Source of the DNA: Austropuccinia psidii
Lineage: Eukaryota > Basidiomycota > Pucciniomycetes > Pucciniales > Sphaerophragmiaceae
NCBI GenBank assembly: GCA_023105745.1
Contig: JALGQZ010000009.1
Coordinates: 34,028,409 to 34,092,408, forward strand
Reading direction: 5' to 3'
Length of the DNA: 64,000 bases
Below, one piece after another: positions 13,940-26,596 of the stretch (position 1 is the stretch's first letter; each line of letters starts with the position of its first letter). Under the pieces are notes generated by a model. The model was not told the DNA's origin, did no database searches, and worked only from the letters and a program-made list of their open reading frames with translations. Made by a program: the position numbers and the translations under genes.

Positions 13940-14052
13940 ATGTGCTTTAAATTACTTGATCTGAGTGATGTAAAGAGGTTGGACAGTGGACATTAACCCC
14001 CTTTGGGGCCTTATTCTTTTATCAATAATAAAATTGTAGTACAATTTTATTT

Positions 14053-14067
14053 TTTGGTGGGAGGGAA
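14053..14067 (+). promoter_or_regulatory. A2 polypurine tract
   Basis: Purine-rich GGTGGGAGGGAA directly before the 3' LTR start. This is the expected plus-strand primer position for an LTR retrotransposon. It follows the pol stop by about 110 bases. Confidence 0.85.
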
Positions 14068-15991
14068 TGTGAGCCTTGAGGTATATTTTACATACCCAAA
14101 CAGGCCACAATTATCTTAAAAAGAAATTTTGAATTATACATAACTCATAAATCATGCATATATTCAAAATTCATCATTTTTGATTTCAGAAAAGATGAAT
14201 AACTTTTTATTGAGTAAGTAAATCCATGGATTTAAGACCAGATTTGGATTCTACACAAAAATTCACCTAGGGTAGCTCCACAGAGTGAATAAGCTCAAAT
14301 TAACTCCTTGAGGTGGTAATATGGAAAATACTTCAACACCACATCATTGATACCACATAAAAGATCCGTGAAAACCTTTGTTTTTCTTGATTTTACGCCA
14401 AAATAATGGGAAAGTGAGAAATCCCATGTTACATATACACTATGAATAGTGTTATACATGTTTGGAGCACTTAATATTATGGTATTCCTACATGCACTTT
14501 TGGTACACCCATAGTGGATATCTCACTTGAAGTTTAATTTTCTATTTTGACGTGAAAAATAAGCAAGGGGACACAAGACATCAAAGAGAGCCAGGGTACC
14601 CAACTTCTGAGGCCCCAGAGGCGTGGATAGCTCCAAAGCTTGGTTCCATGGCTAATCTTGACCCAATTGGTAAACTAAACCTCTTTGGGAACTTGGTTAC
14701 CAAGTTTAAGCTACTGTAAAACACCAGGAAATAGCAAATAACCTGCTTTTTTGACGTGCCAAGGAGGTAAAAAGCTACTTACACTCCTGTAACCATGTCA
14801 ATTACTAATGACTTTCCATGGATAAACCCCAAAAGAGTAATTAAAACCCTTTTTGGACTAGTATCCATTGATTGACCTCATAGCAACCAGTCAAACACTG
14901 ATATTTGCAATTCTACGTAGAAATGAGGTAAGAACTTCAAAAATTCATTAAAAATACAATTCTTAATGAATCTTTCTGAAACTTTCAGGACTAATGGAGA
15001 GCTGTGGTTTTTATGATACAACCAAAAATAATTACAGTTCTACGAGTAAAATCCAAAGTTTTACTTACAGTCCATTTTTGGTTATTCTACATGAAACACT
15101 GAATCTTCAAAAATTCACAGTAAATACAACCTGTGAAGAAATTGTCAATAACATTGATAACTTTGGGAAATCAATGATTACTTGGTAATAAAAGAAGATT
15201 TACAAATGTTACTCCTCTTATTCTTAACCATATTGGGGTTGGTAGTCACGTAAAAGCATCAATTAAGCAATTATGACAATTTTACGTGACAACAGATGAT
15301 GTAGGTACTAATCCAAAAGGGTTTAATGCTTTCTCACTCACGGGCTTTTCAGTTTGCTCCATGGCACCCCTCTGTGAGCTGTTGTTGACTTAAAAGAGGC
15401 CTTCTCTTGCTGTTTTTTCCGCATCATCATCATCTTATTATCATTTTATATCTGTGTTACCAACAAGTAAGTATTAGTTAAACTATTCTTAAGTGTTTTA
15501 AATCTTTGAGAATCAACAGAAATACGTGAAATCATAGAATCCAACTATATATTGTTTTAATCCTGCTATAAATCATTTTGATCTCTTAAATCCACAATTC
15601 TACGTCAAATTTCTCTACTTTCATCTATCAATAAGTTCTTTGGAGTATTAGTGAGTCATTTATCTTTAATTCTTGAATTTTCTCTCTGGTAATAGTTTTC
15701 TTCAAGGATTATCTTTATAATTATTCTTGCAAAAGATAATTATATATTAAAATGATTTTATTATTTTAATAAAAGAAGTTTTTATTATTAAATTTTTCTT
15801 GTAATTGATTCTTGTAGACAATTACTTGCTCACTGTTAAAATCACTAGTAGTGCTTAACATGTGAAAGAAATAATTATTTAATTATTTAATTGTGGTTAT
15901 AATAATATTTTATTATTATATTTCATAAGAACAGACATAGTACTGTTGATTAATAGTAGTATTATCTTCAGTTTCATAGTCCCATGTTACA
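14068..15991 (+). repeat. A2 3' LTR
   Basis: Collinear with 5619-7538 with scattered substitutions and small indels, so the insertion is older than B4. Ends CCCATGTTACA, followed by the CATAT duplication. No gene inside. Confidence 0.92.
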
Positions 15992-16511
15992 CATATGCTG
16001 AGGGCAAATGGGACAAATCCCATCCCATTCCAGATTTCAAAGTGGGAGATTTAGTACTTGTATCCACCACTAACTTCAATAACATCAAAGGATTTAAAAA
16101 GCTCAAAGATTTCTTTGCAGGACCTATTGTAATTGAGGCCCTCCATGGAGAAAATTCTGTTCAAGTAGAACTATCTCAAGAGCTTAGCAATAAGCATCCT
16201 ACATTTCCAGTGAGGTGGGTAAAGCTATATAAATCTATTGAAGCTGAAAATGCTCCTTTGAGGAATAAAGTTCCCCATGTTATACCTCCTATTGAATCAT
16301 CTGGCATTAAGAAGATTACCAAAGTTCTCAAATAAAGAAAGTTGAGAACCAATAAAGTAAGGGAATACTTTGTTAGGTACAGTGACCCAACTTGTGAAGC
16401 TGAATGCTTAGAGGAAAAGGACATACCAGCAGCTACCAAACTTCTCACAATATTCAGGAATACTAGAAAAAACAATATTACAAATTAACATTCTTTGTTA
16501 GGGGCAGAAAA
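15992..16511 (+). pseudogene. Element B1 integrase C-terminus, right part
   Basis: Resumes the family-B integrase interrupted at 5618: [23 protein letters not shown], the GPF-like module (AGPIV) and a chromodomain-like end ([13 protein letters not shown]). A stop at 16333 breaks the frame. The first five bases are the A2 target-site copy. The B1 3' LTR follows after a short purine-rich GGGGCAGAAA. Confidence 0.88.
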
Positions 16512-18219
16512 TGTGAGCCTTAGAGGTGTTTTCATATACCCAAAAGACCACAAATAACAAAATAAGATATGAATATAAGTAAAATCAATATTTATTTATA
16601 TTATAAAAATAAAAATCCAAATATAAATACAAATCTATATATAAAAATAAAAAATTTAATTATAATTTAAAATAAAAAATTACATTAAATTTTTGAAATT
16701 CTGAAAATGAATTTTTGCTTGAAAAAATTAAGTAAAAATGAATTTGTAATAAAATTAATGAAATTGAAATGTTTTTGGTAAAAAACTACATAAAATATAT
16801 TATAACCTTTTATCCAATAAATAAACTTAACAAAATTGCTTCACCATTGGATTCCCCGTAAAATATAAGGTGGGGTCACCTCTGGGTAAATTTTCTGTAA
16901 CTCAACTCTAAATAAGCTTAAATTAAGTTTTTAGCATTTTTCTGTACAAAAGTTGAATATCCTCAAAACCTTAATTTAATTAACACCACATGTGGTATTA
17001 ACCATCAATTTTTGTGTTAGAATTGAGGTGTTGTGTGTGTTTAGAAGTTATGAGGAATTGAAGTATTTTCAATTGAAATGTCAAAATGTGTGCATGAATT
17101 ACATAAGTGAACTGTACTTTACATATGAGGTATCAATTATTACAGTTGTGTACTGTAAAACTCAATTGAATTGTATATGTAAATTACAAGTGTATTACAT
17201 GATGAGCAATTAAAGAAAAAAAATTGCAAAGATTAATTCTGGGGGGAAAGGAACTCTAGCTCAAAGGGGGATCCAGACCCCCAAATTTCTTCCTGACAGG
17301 TGTGGGATGTCAAAATCCACGCAAACTTTCATCACCTTTAGCCTGGAATTGAGTCACAGGGTCTGTGACTCAATTGATGATGAGGTTTTCATACCAACCA
17401 GGGCAGTTTTAACTGTTGCCAAGAGGGTAAAACTACCCTTGAGTTAAGAAAATCTTAGTAAAAACATTTTTGACTGATTCCTACGACTCTTACACACATT
17501 CTGACGTGCTTTGAAGGCTCTAGACCAGGTATTACTATAGTAATGGCTGATTTAAGGGTCTCAAATGGCTAAAACTGGCCCTTTTTATTTTGGGAGTAAG
17601 AAAATTGATGGCTGTAAAAAAATGTCTTCTTTGCCCCTCTTTTCTCTCCATGTTAGAATCTTTTCCTTTTATAATTAGTTTAAACATTGTTAAACCAGTC
17701 AACAAAAGATTCCAACCACCCTTTTTTAATCATTATGAACCTTTTAACCATGTGAAAAAAATCATTATAATCACTTTTTGTAACTCTTATAATTATTTTT
17801 ACCTCTTGAACCACCCCAAAAGTGAACTAAAGCATCTTTCATCACTGTTAGCTTTGTCACTTTGTTTCCAAATTCACTCTGGTCACTTTTGGGCATGTTT
17901 TCTCTTTAAATATCTTCTTAAAGACTTTGTTCTTTAATTAATTGCTTGCAGCTCTTTGCTCAATTAATTCCAATTTAAATTTCTCTGGAAGAAATTTCTT
18001 TTGTAGCCTTAAATATCTCTTGTAGAGTATTTTTGGTAAAACAATAAATCTTTGTAAAATTATTGTTTGATACTTATGAAGTTAAAAACAATACGTTTTG
18101 CCTGTTTTATCTTAAAAATACTATTTCTTACTATTTTTAATTATATTTCACCTTATACAAATTTTTAGGACAGGAAAAGTACTTGATTTTTAATCAAAGT
18201 TTCATATCCACACCCTGCA
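16512..18219 (+). repeat. B1 3' LTR
   Basis: Starts TGTGAGCCTTAGAGG and ends TATCCACACCCTGCA, a decayed form of the family end ACACCTTACA. Length 1708. The B-family TATA box near 17606 is altered to GTAAAAAA. The next base begins the SNF2 relic, so B1 lies directly against or within that gene. Its 5' end is outside the window. Confidence 0.88.
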
Positions 18220-18584
18220 TCAATCTTGACTAGCCTTCATATCCAGATTTCTTTTCTTTGTCTTCCAAGCAAAGACTGGTACAGTTACCCAGTTGATCAG
18301 ACCTTCCCATGATGACCCCCCCATTCCATAATTAAGACCCCCCTCTTCCCTCATCAAAAAACCCAACTAGCCTTTCTCTGGGATCAAGAAATCCCCAATG
18401 GACAATCTTTCCATAATCTTTGGGCCACCTCTCCCCCTGGATCCCCTTTTAATGCCAGGCACATCATTGCAAACAACGTCATCAGCTCATTCCAATCCCT
18501 TTGGACCAATAACCCTGTTGAAGGACTGCTTGCTGATGATATGGGATTAGTTAAAACCATTGAGGCCATTTCACTCATTGGTAC
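18220..18584 (+). pseudogene. SNF2/RAD5-like helicase relic, piece 1 (motif I)
   Basis: One frame reads LFPHQKTQLAFLWDQE and later GLLADDMGLVKTIEAISLIG, the N-terminal helicase lobe of SNF2-family chromatin remodellers (DNA-dependent ATPases in the nucleus). The family motif I is DDMGLGKT. Here Gly is Val (GTT at 18550-18552), which removes a P-loop glycine. The piece is cut by element C right after Ile-Gly-Thr and continues at 47879. Upstream bases 18220-18330 hold stops and may be intron or decayed exon. The identification rests on motifs, not a search. Confidence 0.82.
18580..18584. repeat. Target-site duplication of element C, left copy (GGTAC)
   Basis: GGTAC before TGTGGTATACC; the right copy is at 47879-47883 after ...CCCTTCCA. 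Removing the insert with one copy joins the SNF2 pieces. Confidence 0.88.
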
Positions 18585-19034
18585 TGTGGTATACCAATAC
18601 CAGTTTAGGTTAATCGACCAATATCTAAAAAAATAACTAAATATCATAATCACCATAACCTGATTGTGTAACCTTAAATACTCATATTCTATAAAAAACA
18701 CAAAAATAAACAAGTCAAGTCATTCTTCTACTGATTTAATGAATATTTTAATTAAAGAAAAGAAAAACCCTGTTATTTGATTTTTGGATCCTAATTTTTT
18801 CAAATTTTAATAAAAAATAATAATAATATAAATTATGAGACCTGTATCATTGTAGTATGACATGGGAATTAATTTCTCTTATTGATGGAAACTGTGCAGT
18901 TGTGGTTGGTTTCATTCAAAATGTTTTTTGGAAGCCTTATTTAGTTGCTTTTGCTAAGAAGAGTATTGGGATGAGCTCTATTTGAATTAAAAAAATTATT
19001 CTTATTCTGAGCTAGTGAAGGTACATTTATTTTA
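18585..19034 (+). repeat. C 5' LTR, first 450 bases
   Basis: Collinear with 45742-46197 of the 3' LTR (TGTGGTATACC, ACTCATATTCTATAAAAAAC, AGTGAAGGTACATTTATTTTATT). It stops abruptly at about 19034, where reversed family-B LTR sequence begins. Confidence 0.9.
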
Positions 19035-20397
19035 TTGAAAATGATTTTTGCATGTGGTTAAAAGGCTTAAAATGATTCAAGAAAGGTGTTTGGAATCTTT
19101 TATTGATTGGTCGAACAATGTTTAAAGTAATTAAAAAAGGAAAAGATTCTAACATGAAGAGACAAGAGGGGCAAAGAAGACATTCTGTTATAGCCATCAA
19201 TTTCCTTACTCCAAAAGTGAAATTTACTCTTGTCAGTCGAGAAAAAGAGTCTGACAACAGAAAAGCCAATTATGGAATCATTGAACCCTGGTTTAGACCA
19301 AAAAGGGGTGGTTTAAGCCATTTTTAGCCATTTTAGACCCTTAAATCAGCCATTACTATGGCAATACCTGGTCTAGAGCCTTCAAAACACGTCACAATGT
19401 GTGTAAGAGACATAGAAACCAGTTAAAACTGTTTTGACTATGATTATTTTATCTTAAGGGTAGTTTTACCCTCGTGGCAACAGCTAAAACTACCCCAGTT
19501 GGTATCAAAACCTCATCATCAATTGAGTCCACAGACCCTGTAATTCAATTCCAGGCCAAAAGTGATGAAAATTTGCGTGAATTTTGAAATTCCATGCCTG
19601 TCAGAAAGGATTTTGGGGGTCTAGCTCCCCCTTAGAGCTGGATTTCCTTTTCCCCCCCCAAATTTAATCTTTCCAATTTATTTTTCCTTTAATTCCTCAT
19701 CATATATTATACTTATAATTTACATATGTAATTCAATTGAGTTGTACAGTTCAATACAGTAATAATTGATACCTCATATGTAAATCAAAGTTCACTGATG
19801 TAATACATGCGCACATTTTGACATTTCAATTGAATTTAATTGAAAATACTTTAATTCCTCATAACTTCCAAAATATACACAACACCTCAATTTTAGCACA
19901 ATTCTGGGTGATTAACACTATATGTGATGTGAATTACATCAAAGTTTTGAGGATTTTTGATTTACATAGAGAAAATATTAAAAACTTAATTTAAGCTTAT
20001 ACAGAGTTGAGTTACAAAATTTTCACTCAGAGGTGACCCCACCTGATTTTTTATGAGGAATCCAATGGTGAAATAATTTCTATATGTTTATTTATTGGAT
20101 GAAGATTTATAATAACTTTTATTTAACTTTTTTCCAAATTTGTTTATTTCTTTACAATTTTGTTAAAAATTCATTTTTACTTAATTTTTTCAAGTATAAA
20201 TGTAATTTTACAATTTCAAAATTTAATGTAATTTTATTTTTAAATTGTAATTAAAAAATTTTAATTGTGAATATAATTTTATATTCATATTTTGATTTTC
20301 ATTTTGATAATATCAATAAATTTATTTTATTTATATTTATATGTTAATTTTGTATTTGTGGTCTTTTGGGTATATGAAATTACCTCTACGGCTCACA
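19035..20397 (-). repeat. B2 3' LTR, truncated
   Basis: Reverse complement of the family-B LTR from TGTGAGCC (ending at 20397) to about the CACGTGAAAAAATC region, followed abruptly by C LTR. Contains the B TATA region in reverse (near 19195, mutated). Confidence 0.88.
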
Positions 20398-20420
20398 TTC
20401 CCTCCCCCTAAAAAAAGAAT
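20398..20420 (-). promoter_or_regulatory. B2 polypurine tract
   Basis: On the minus strand TTTTTAGGGGGAGGGAA directly before the LTR start TGTGAGCC, as in B4 at 57616-57631. Confidence 0.8.
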
Positions 20421-20423
20421 ATT

Positions 20424-23400
20424 ACTTTGTCATATTGTTATTTCTAGTGTTTCTGAACGTTATGAGAAGTTTAGTAGCTTCAGGTATGTCTTTTTCTGGC
20501 AACCATTTGTCTTCACAAGTTGAGTCACTGTACCTAACAAGGTATTCCCTAACTTTGTTGGTTCTCAACTTTCTTTATTTGAGAGCTTTGGTAATTTTCT
20601 TACTGCCAGATGGCTCAACAGGAGGTATAGCTTGGGAATTTTATTCCACAAGGGAAACCTTTCAGAATCACTAGATTTATATGGCTTTATCAAGCTCACT
20701 GGAAATGTAGGATGTTTATTGCTAAGCTCTTCAGATAACTCTACTTCAACAGCATTTTCCCCATGGAGGCCCTTAATAACAAAAGGTCCTGCAAAGGATA
20801 CTTTCAGCTTTTTACATCCTTTGATGTTATTGAAGTTAGTGGTGGATACAAGAACTAGGTCCCCCACTTTGAAATCTGGAGTTGCATGTGATTTATCCCA
20901 TTTGTCTTTAGCATATGCAAAGGAGGCTTCCATGAACCTTACTGCATGCTTCCTAGCTTTGGCTAGCATTCCTTTGAAACTAGCAGCTGTGGGATGTATT
21001 TCAATCAAATCTTTCCTCAAGGAATCTTGGAGTAATTTGGGTTTCCATCCTTTTTTAGGATAGCGGGAGTTTGATTGGTACTGGTATGGATTGATGTTTT
21101 ATATGCTAATTCCAGTGTTGGCAGCAGAGTACACCAATCATTGGTAAATCCATCCCAATCTTTGAATTCAAGGCCATATGCACAAAATCTTCTCACCATG
21201 TCCCCTAAGGTTTGGATCATCCTTTCAGCCAGTCCATCAGCTTGTGGGTGGTAGGCTGTAGAAAAAGACAGCTTAGTGCCAAATAATTGGTGAAGGTTTT
21301 TCCATAGTTCTGAAGTGAATTTGGGATCCCTATCACTAATGATATTTGTAAATATTCCAGTCCATGACACTACTCTATTCCATATCAGAAGAGCTGTATA
21401 CATAGTTTTATCATCCTTGTGACATGGTAAAAAGATTGGAGTCTTACTGAGTCTGTACACAATTACTAGGAAAGCATTATAACTTCTGTCACCTCCTGGT
21501 GGTAGTCCAGTTACCCAATCCATATGGACAATTTCCCAAGGTCTGCTTGGTTCTTGGATTTTTATCATATTTCCAAGTCTCTTGCCAGTGGAGTTATTTG
21601 CCTTTTGGCATCTGTCACAGGTTTTGCAATACTCTGCAACATCTTTCTGCCACATTGGCCACCATATGCAGGTCTTTACTTTCTCTCTTGTTCTGTCTTC
21701 AGACAGATGTCCTGAAAAGGGGCTATCATGGCATTCTTTTAGTACAAGATTGATTAATGACCTGTCCATAACTGTCATGACACATGTGTGCTTGGTCCTG
21801 TGGTAAATTATACCATCCAGCAGGTGAAATCTTCCTTCATCATAAGATTTCTTCCACATTTCATCCAAGGCATGTATTAGAGAGTTGTCTTTACAGTCTT
21901 TGTTAAGTAATTGCCATAAGATGCTACAATTCCTATCTTGAGTGTAACTATTCCTGACTTCTTCAAAGAAGGTGGTGTTCAAGTCTGTAACACTTATTCC
22001 TTCTATTGGGATTTTTGGTGAAGCTTCTTCTGGCACATAAGAAGGATTATCAATATTATTTGGTAATGGCCATCTTCTTAGTCCATCTGCATTCTTATGA
22101 ATATTCCCATCCTTATAAACAATAGTCATATTGCCCCTAAATTCTTGTATGGCTATTTGCCATCTGAGCATATGCCTGTTGGGTGTTTCATGTTTAAAAG
22201 TGATTTGACAGCTGTACAATCTGTTATCACCTCAAAAACACATCCCTCTAAGAAGTAGTTCAGTTTCTCCAAGGCCCAGACAAGTCATAGACATTCCATT
22301 TGACTTGCCCCATATCTGGCTTCAGTTGGTTTGATTTGCCTGGATATGAAACATATGGGTCCTTCTACAGGTTTATTATTTATGATCTGAACTTGGTGAA
22401 GTGCAGCACCCAGTCCATCCCCTGATGCATCAACATACAATTTGAAAGCCAATTTAAAGTCTGGCATCAGTAAGAGTGGAGCAGTGGTCAAGGCTTCTCT
22501 TAGAGACTCAAAAGCTTTGACTCTGTCAACAGTCATTTCAAATACTGTGTCTTTGTCACAATTTATAAAGAGGTCTTGCTATGGATGCAAAATCTTGAAT
22601 GTGCTGCCTGTAATATCCTGCAAAACCTAAGAATGACTGAATTTCCTTTTTGTTCTGAGGCAAGGGTTTTAGCAATACTGCTGCAACTTTGTTTTTGTCA
22701 ATTCCAAGGGACAAACCAGATACAACATTTCCTAGTTCTTTAAGTCCTTTGAATCCAAAATTACATTTCTTCACACTGCAAAGATTAACCGTTTTACCGT
22801 GCAGTATATCAGTTATTTTGCACGGTATTAACTGTTTTACCATGAGGTATATTGGTTAGCAGTTAGCTTGTGCATGGGGTTTCTTGCGCATTCTCACCAC
22901 ACCTACACACAGTGCCCTCCAGTCCACCTCTGAGCTTCTCAAGTAAGTACTTCTTCATATCAATTTATAAATACTTTGTTGAAATTTGTCATTATTTTAG
23001 CATGGTATGAAAAATGTTTGTAGTGTCAAGGAGATTTTCATGTTTACTGATTGAATTTTTGTCAAAACTCTGGAAAATCTGTACATGTGCTCCTCCCAAG
23101 TTTTGAAACAGACAATAATATCATCAATGTAAATGATCAACCATCCCTGTGAGAGTTCTTCAGGGAAGATTTTATTAATCATTCTATGGAAGTGTGAAGG
23201 TGCATTTTTGATACGAAAGGGCATCCTCAATTATTCATACATTCCACAATGAACAATAATTCTCAAGTATTTTCTTGCTCTTGGTGTCACCACATTTTGA
23301 TGGAATCCCTTAAGGGCATCCATAGTGGTTATATACACTGCTTGAGATATTTGAGTAAGGGCAATTTGGATTTTTGGTATTGGGTATCTGTCTGGAACAG

Positions 23401-26400
23401 TGTAAGTGTTCAGAGCTCTAAAGTCCCCAACCATTCTAGATTTTCCATTATGCCATGCCACTATGACTGGTGTAGTTATTTCTACTTCTTCATTGTGGCC
23501 TACTTTTCTTATTACACCAAGGTCCAGAAGTTCTTTGATATGAATTTCTAAAGCTTCCCTTGATTTTGGTCTTGCTGGATATGCAGGTCTTCTTAAGAGT
23601 GGTGGATAAGGTCTTTCAAAGTTAAGAATGATGTCAACTTCATGACCAATAATTGCTCCTAGAGGTTCTTTGTCTGAAGCAAATTCTCTTCTGTGGTCAT
23701 AAAAAAGGGAAGAAAGTTCATTTTTTTGTTTATCAGTCAGATTAAGGCTTATTTCAGCCTCATTTAACTTTTCAGACTTGAATTTCTCTAACTCTAAGTT
23801 GATTGGTGATACTTTGTTTACTGTCATTTGTCTTTTAAATGGTAAAAAGGCAAATTTTTGGTGCTTATTGTCTCTAATAGTAAAGTATCTGTCTTTGTTG
23901 TTATGCAAATCTATCCCATACACGATTAAATAGTCATTTCCCAATATACAATGGGTAGTAGAGCAATTTTCCATAACAACAAATTCAACTGTGATTCTTA
24001 AATTCCCATATATGTGTGGGAATATGACATTGGTCTCAAAAATTCCCAATGCTTTCATTGGATTACTTGCACTATTGAATTTTATACCATCAATTGGTAA
24101 CAATTGGTCTTCAAAATCTGGTACACAAGTCTTAAGAAAGGATTTTCCAACACAAGAGCAGAAGGCTCCTGGGTCAAGCAAAGGTTTGGTGGGCTTGTTG
24201 TCAATCACGACTTCTGTTATACAGGAGTTAACAGCTGTATAACCTTTCCCTCTGTTTGGTTTTTTTTCATAAGTTGTGCATCTTGAACTTTTGATAAATC
24301 ATGTTGAGCATTGCTCAATTGTGGCAAGTGGGAATAAGATTCCATGATGTCAAAAGTGGCATTGATATTTTCTATATCTTTTGAACATTCAGAAAATATG
24401 GATGACTTATCATCTGAATTGTCTTCAATTATGTCTTCTTTTTCAACATCAGGTTCCTTTTCAATGTCAATTTCCTTGATTTTCCCCCTTTTTGGACATG
24501 TATTGGCTAAATGGGTGGTTCCTTGGCAAATATGGCACTTTCTGACTGTATCTGCAGATTTATACTTAACATTATTAGAATTTTTTTTGGGGTTTTTGTC
24601 CACAGAATCTTTCCAAGGTGTATTAAGCCTTGTTTTGAGATTCACCCTACTAGAACCAATTTTGGTTCTGGTGGTTACTTCCTCTAATATATTGATAATA
24701 TCCTCTGCTGAAGATTGTTCAGTATTCCTGCTTCTGACAGCATGCTCTAAGTCACCTCCACATTTTCTCAGAATTTTTCTATGGATCATAAATTCTGACA
24801 TGTCTGGATATAATGCTGTTAATCTGTGTTTTTGTTGGCAAAACCATGGTAAATCTTTGTCTTTATCAGCATTAAATTTGGCAGATTCAAAGGCTTTTTC
24901 AGCTTTAAACCTCCAAGCATCATTTTCCTATTTGTTAATGATTTGGGCTTTCCACCAAGTCCAACTCTGGTGTCCATGTGCTTGTCTTATTTTGATGTAC
25001 CATCTGTGAGCTGATTTGGTAAACAAGGTGTTAAATCTTGCTGTTACCAATGTGTCTGGTAATTCAAAATCCTCTTTGATCATGTCAATACCTCTAATGA
25101 ATTCCATATGGTCATACTCTCCTTCACCACTGAAGTGAGGCCATTCTTTAAGTTTTGGAACTTTTTTCAAGAGTGCTTGGCCCATTGATGGTTCCAAGTT
25201 ATGAAAAGAGGTAGAGAATTCATTTTTTAACTGTGAATTTGCAATATCCAATACTTGTGGATTGGGAATTCTTGCATCTTCATTTTGATTCAGAGGTGTA
25301 GACATTCTTGGTAAAGTGTTTAGCAGTTGGTCAATATCATTCATTTTACTGTTATTACACCTTTGTTAATTTCTTAACTCATGTTGTAAGCTTTGTATAG
25401 AGTCTATGACATTCTTTTTATTATCATCCTCTTTATATGTAATCACATTCCATAATTCTGTTTGTTTATCATTATCAGATATAACTTCATTTAACTTTAT
25501 TGTTAATTTTGATATTTCCTCTCTTGAGGTATCAAAATTCTTTTTCAAGGCAATTGTATTTGTGTTTTTATTTCTGCAAATGATCTTGAAATATCATCAA
25601 GAGCTTTCTTATTATCTTCTTTGATAGTGTTTATGGCTTTTTTTATTCTTGTTGTAATTATGTAATCAATATTGAATTTAGAATATTTTTCTGTTAATTC
25701 TTTAATAATGGAAGATTGTTCATTTATATTAATGCCAAAAGAATTATCATTATTGGATGTTTTTATTGTTCTTGAAGCTCTTTCAAAGCATTCAAGTGTA
25801 TCATTTATTTGACTCAGGCTTAAGTTATTTGTTTCAAGATTGTCACAAATTGATGTATTTTTATCAGAAAGATGACTTTTTACGTCGGAAATAGCTTTAT
25901 ACAACTCTGGAATACAATCAAAGGTATCACAAATCATTTTTGATATTTTAATCTGGCTTCCTCCTTCTTCTGTAATTCCATCATGGTTCTGGCCATCTGA
26001 AATACATTTTCCATGGAATCCTGTTGAATCTTTGGGATTCTGTAGCCCTGTCTGTAAGTTTTTGGGGCTGTTGCCTTCCCTTTGCCCTTGTTTGGAGCTT
26101 GTGGCTACTTTTTCACGTTGGAATTGCTGCTGCTGGCCACTGGGGCTGTTTTTGGCACTGGTTTGGGTGGTGGAGGGTTGTTTTCCTTCATTCTAGTGTC
26201 AAAAGCATCATGTTTTTCTTCTGCATCAATGGATGCCATCCATTGAGCAATTTGCAAGTATTGGGATTGCCCAGGAACTTTCTCACAGTCAGGTAAGAAT
26301 TCATGCAATTCTTCCACAGGTCTGCAAGGATCTGGTACTCCTTGAACTGAAGTGAATTGTTTTATGCACTGTGGCTGGCTTTGTATATGTCCACAGAGGC

Positions 26401-26596
26401 TTGTTGTGACGGTGTCAGATCTTTTTGAAGGTAAAATGGTATTATCAGCTTCAGAATGACCCATTTTAGTTGTTTGGAAGTCATCAACTGACCCTTTTCC
26501 TTCTGTATCTGATTGGCCTCTACCATAATCACGTGTATTACCTTTCTGGGAGCTTCTTGAGGGGTTATAGCTGGCTCCTCACCTGGTTGAAGGCAT
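20424..26596 (-). pseudogene. Broken gag-pol of B2
   Basis: Collinear with B4. The Gag start ATG at 26596-26594 is present (M-P-S-T-R) but codon 6 is TGA (26581-26579). Later there are many stops and frameshifts: near 25360 and 24930 in gag, around 24230 before the protease, near 23230 in RT, near 22290 in RNase H and near 21020 in integrase. The protease reads [12 protein letters not shown] has YIDD (near 23125) but is split by a 252-base DNA transposon. Integrase has HMDWVTGL and SDRDPKF. Confidence 0.9.
22774..23025. mobile_element. CACTA-like MITE inside the B2 reverse transcriptase
   Basis: A 252-base insert relative to B4 (after 55255). Left end CACTGCAAAGATT; the right end read in reverse is CACTACAAACATT, so the inverted termini start CACT[GA]CAAA. 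The flanks are TCA (22771-22773) and TCA (23026-23028), a 3-bp duplication as made by CACTA/EnSpm transposases. Subterminal motifs TACCGTGCA (22795), TGCACGGTA (22819), TACCATG (22838) and CATGGTA (23001) repeat in both orientations. It has no coding capacity. Confidence 0.8.

Larger units (their letters stand above)
5619..15991 (+). mobile_element. Element A2: complete but inactive family-A Ty3/Gypsy element
   Basis: A 10,373-base element with LTRs of 1920 and 1924 bases, a PBS, a polypurine tract and an integrase-containing gag-pol, flanked by CATAT. Order PR-RT-RH-IN and a chromodomain-like C-terminus fit the Ty3/Gypsy chromovirus group. The coding region has frameshifts, stops and a damaged RT active site, so this copy is not autonomous. 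Confidence 0.93.

Noticed and set aside
18384..18713. Minus-strand frame over SNF2 piece 1 and C LTR start
   Set aside because: Crosses the element C insertion junction, so it cannot be an evolved gene.
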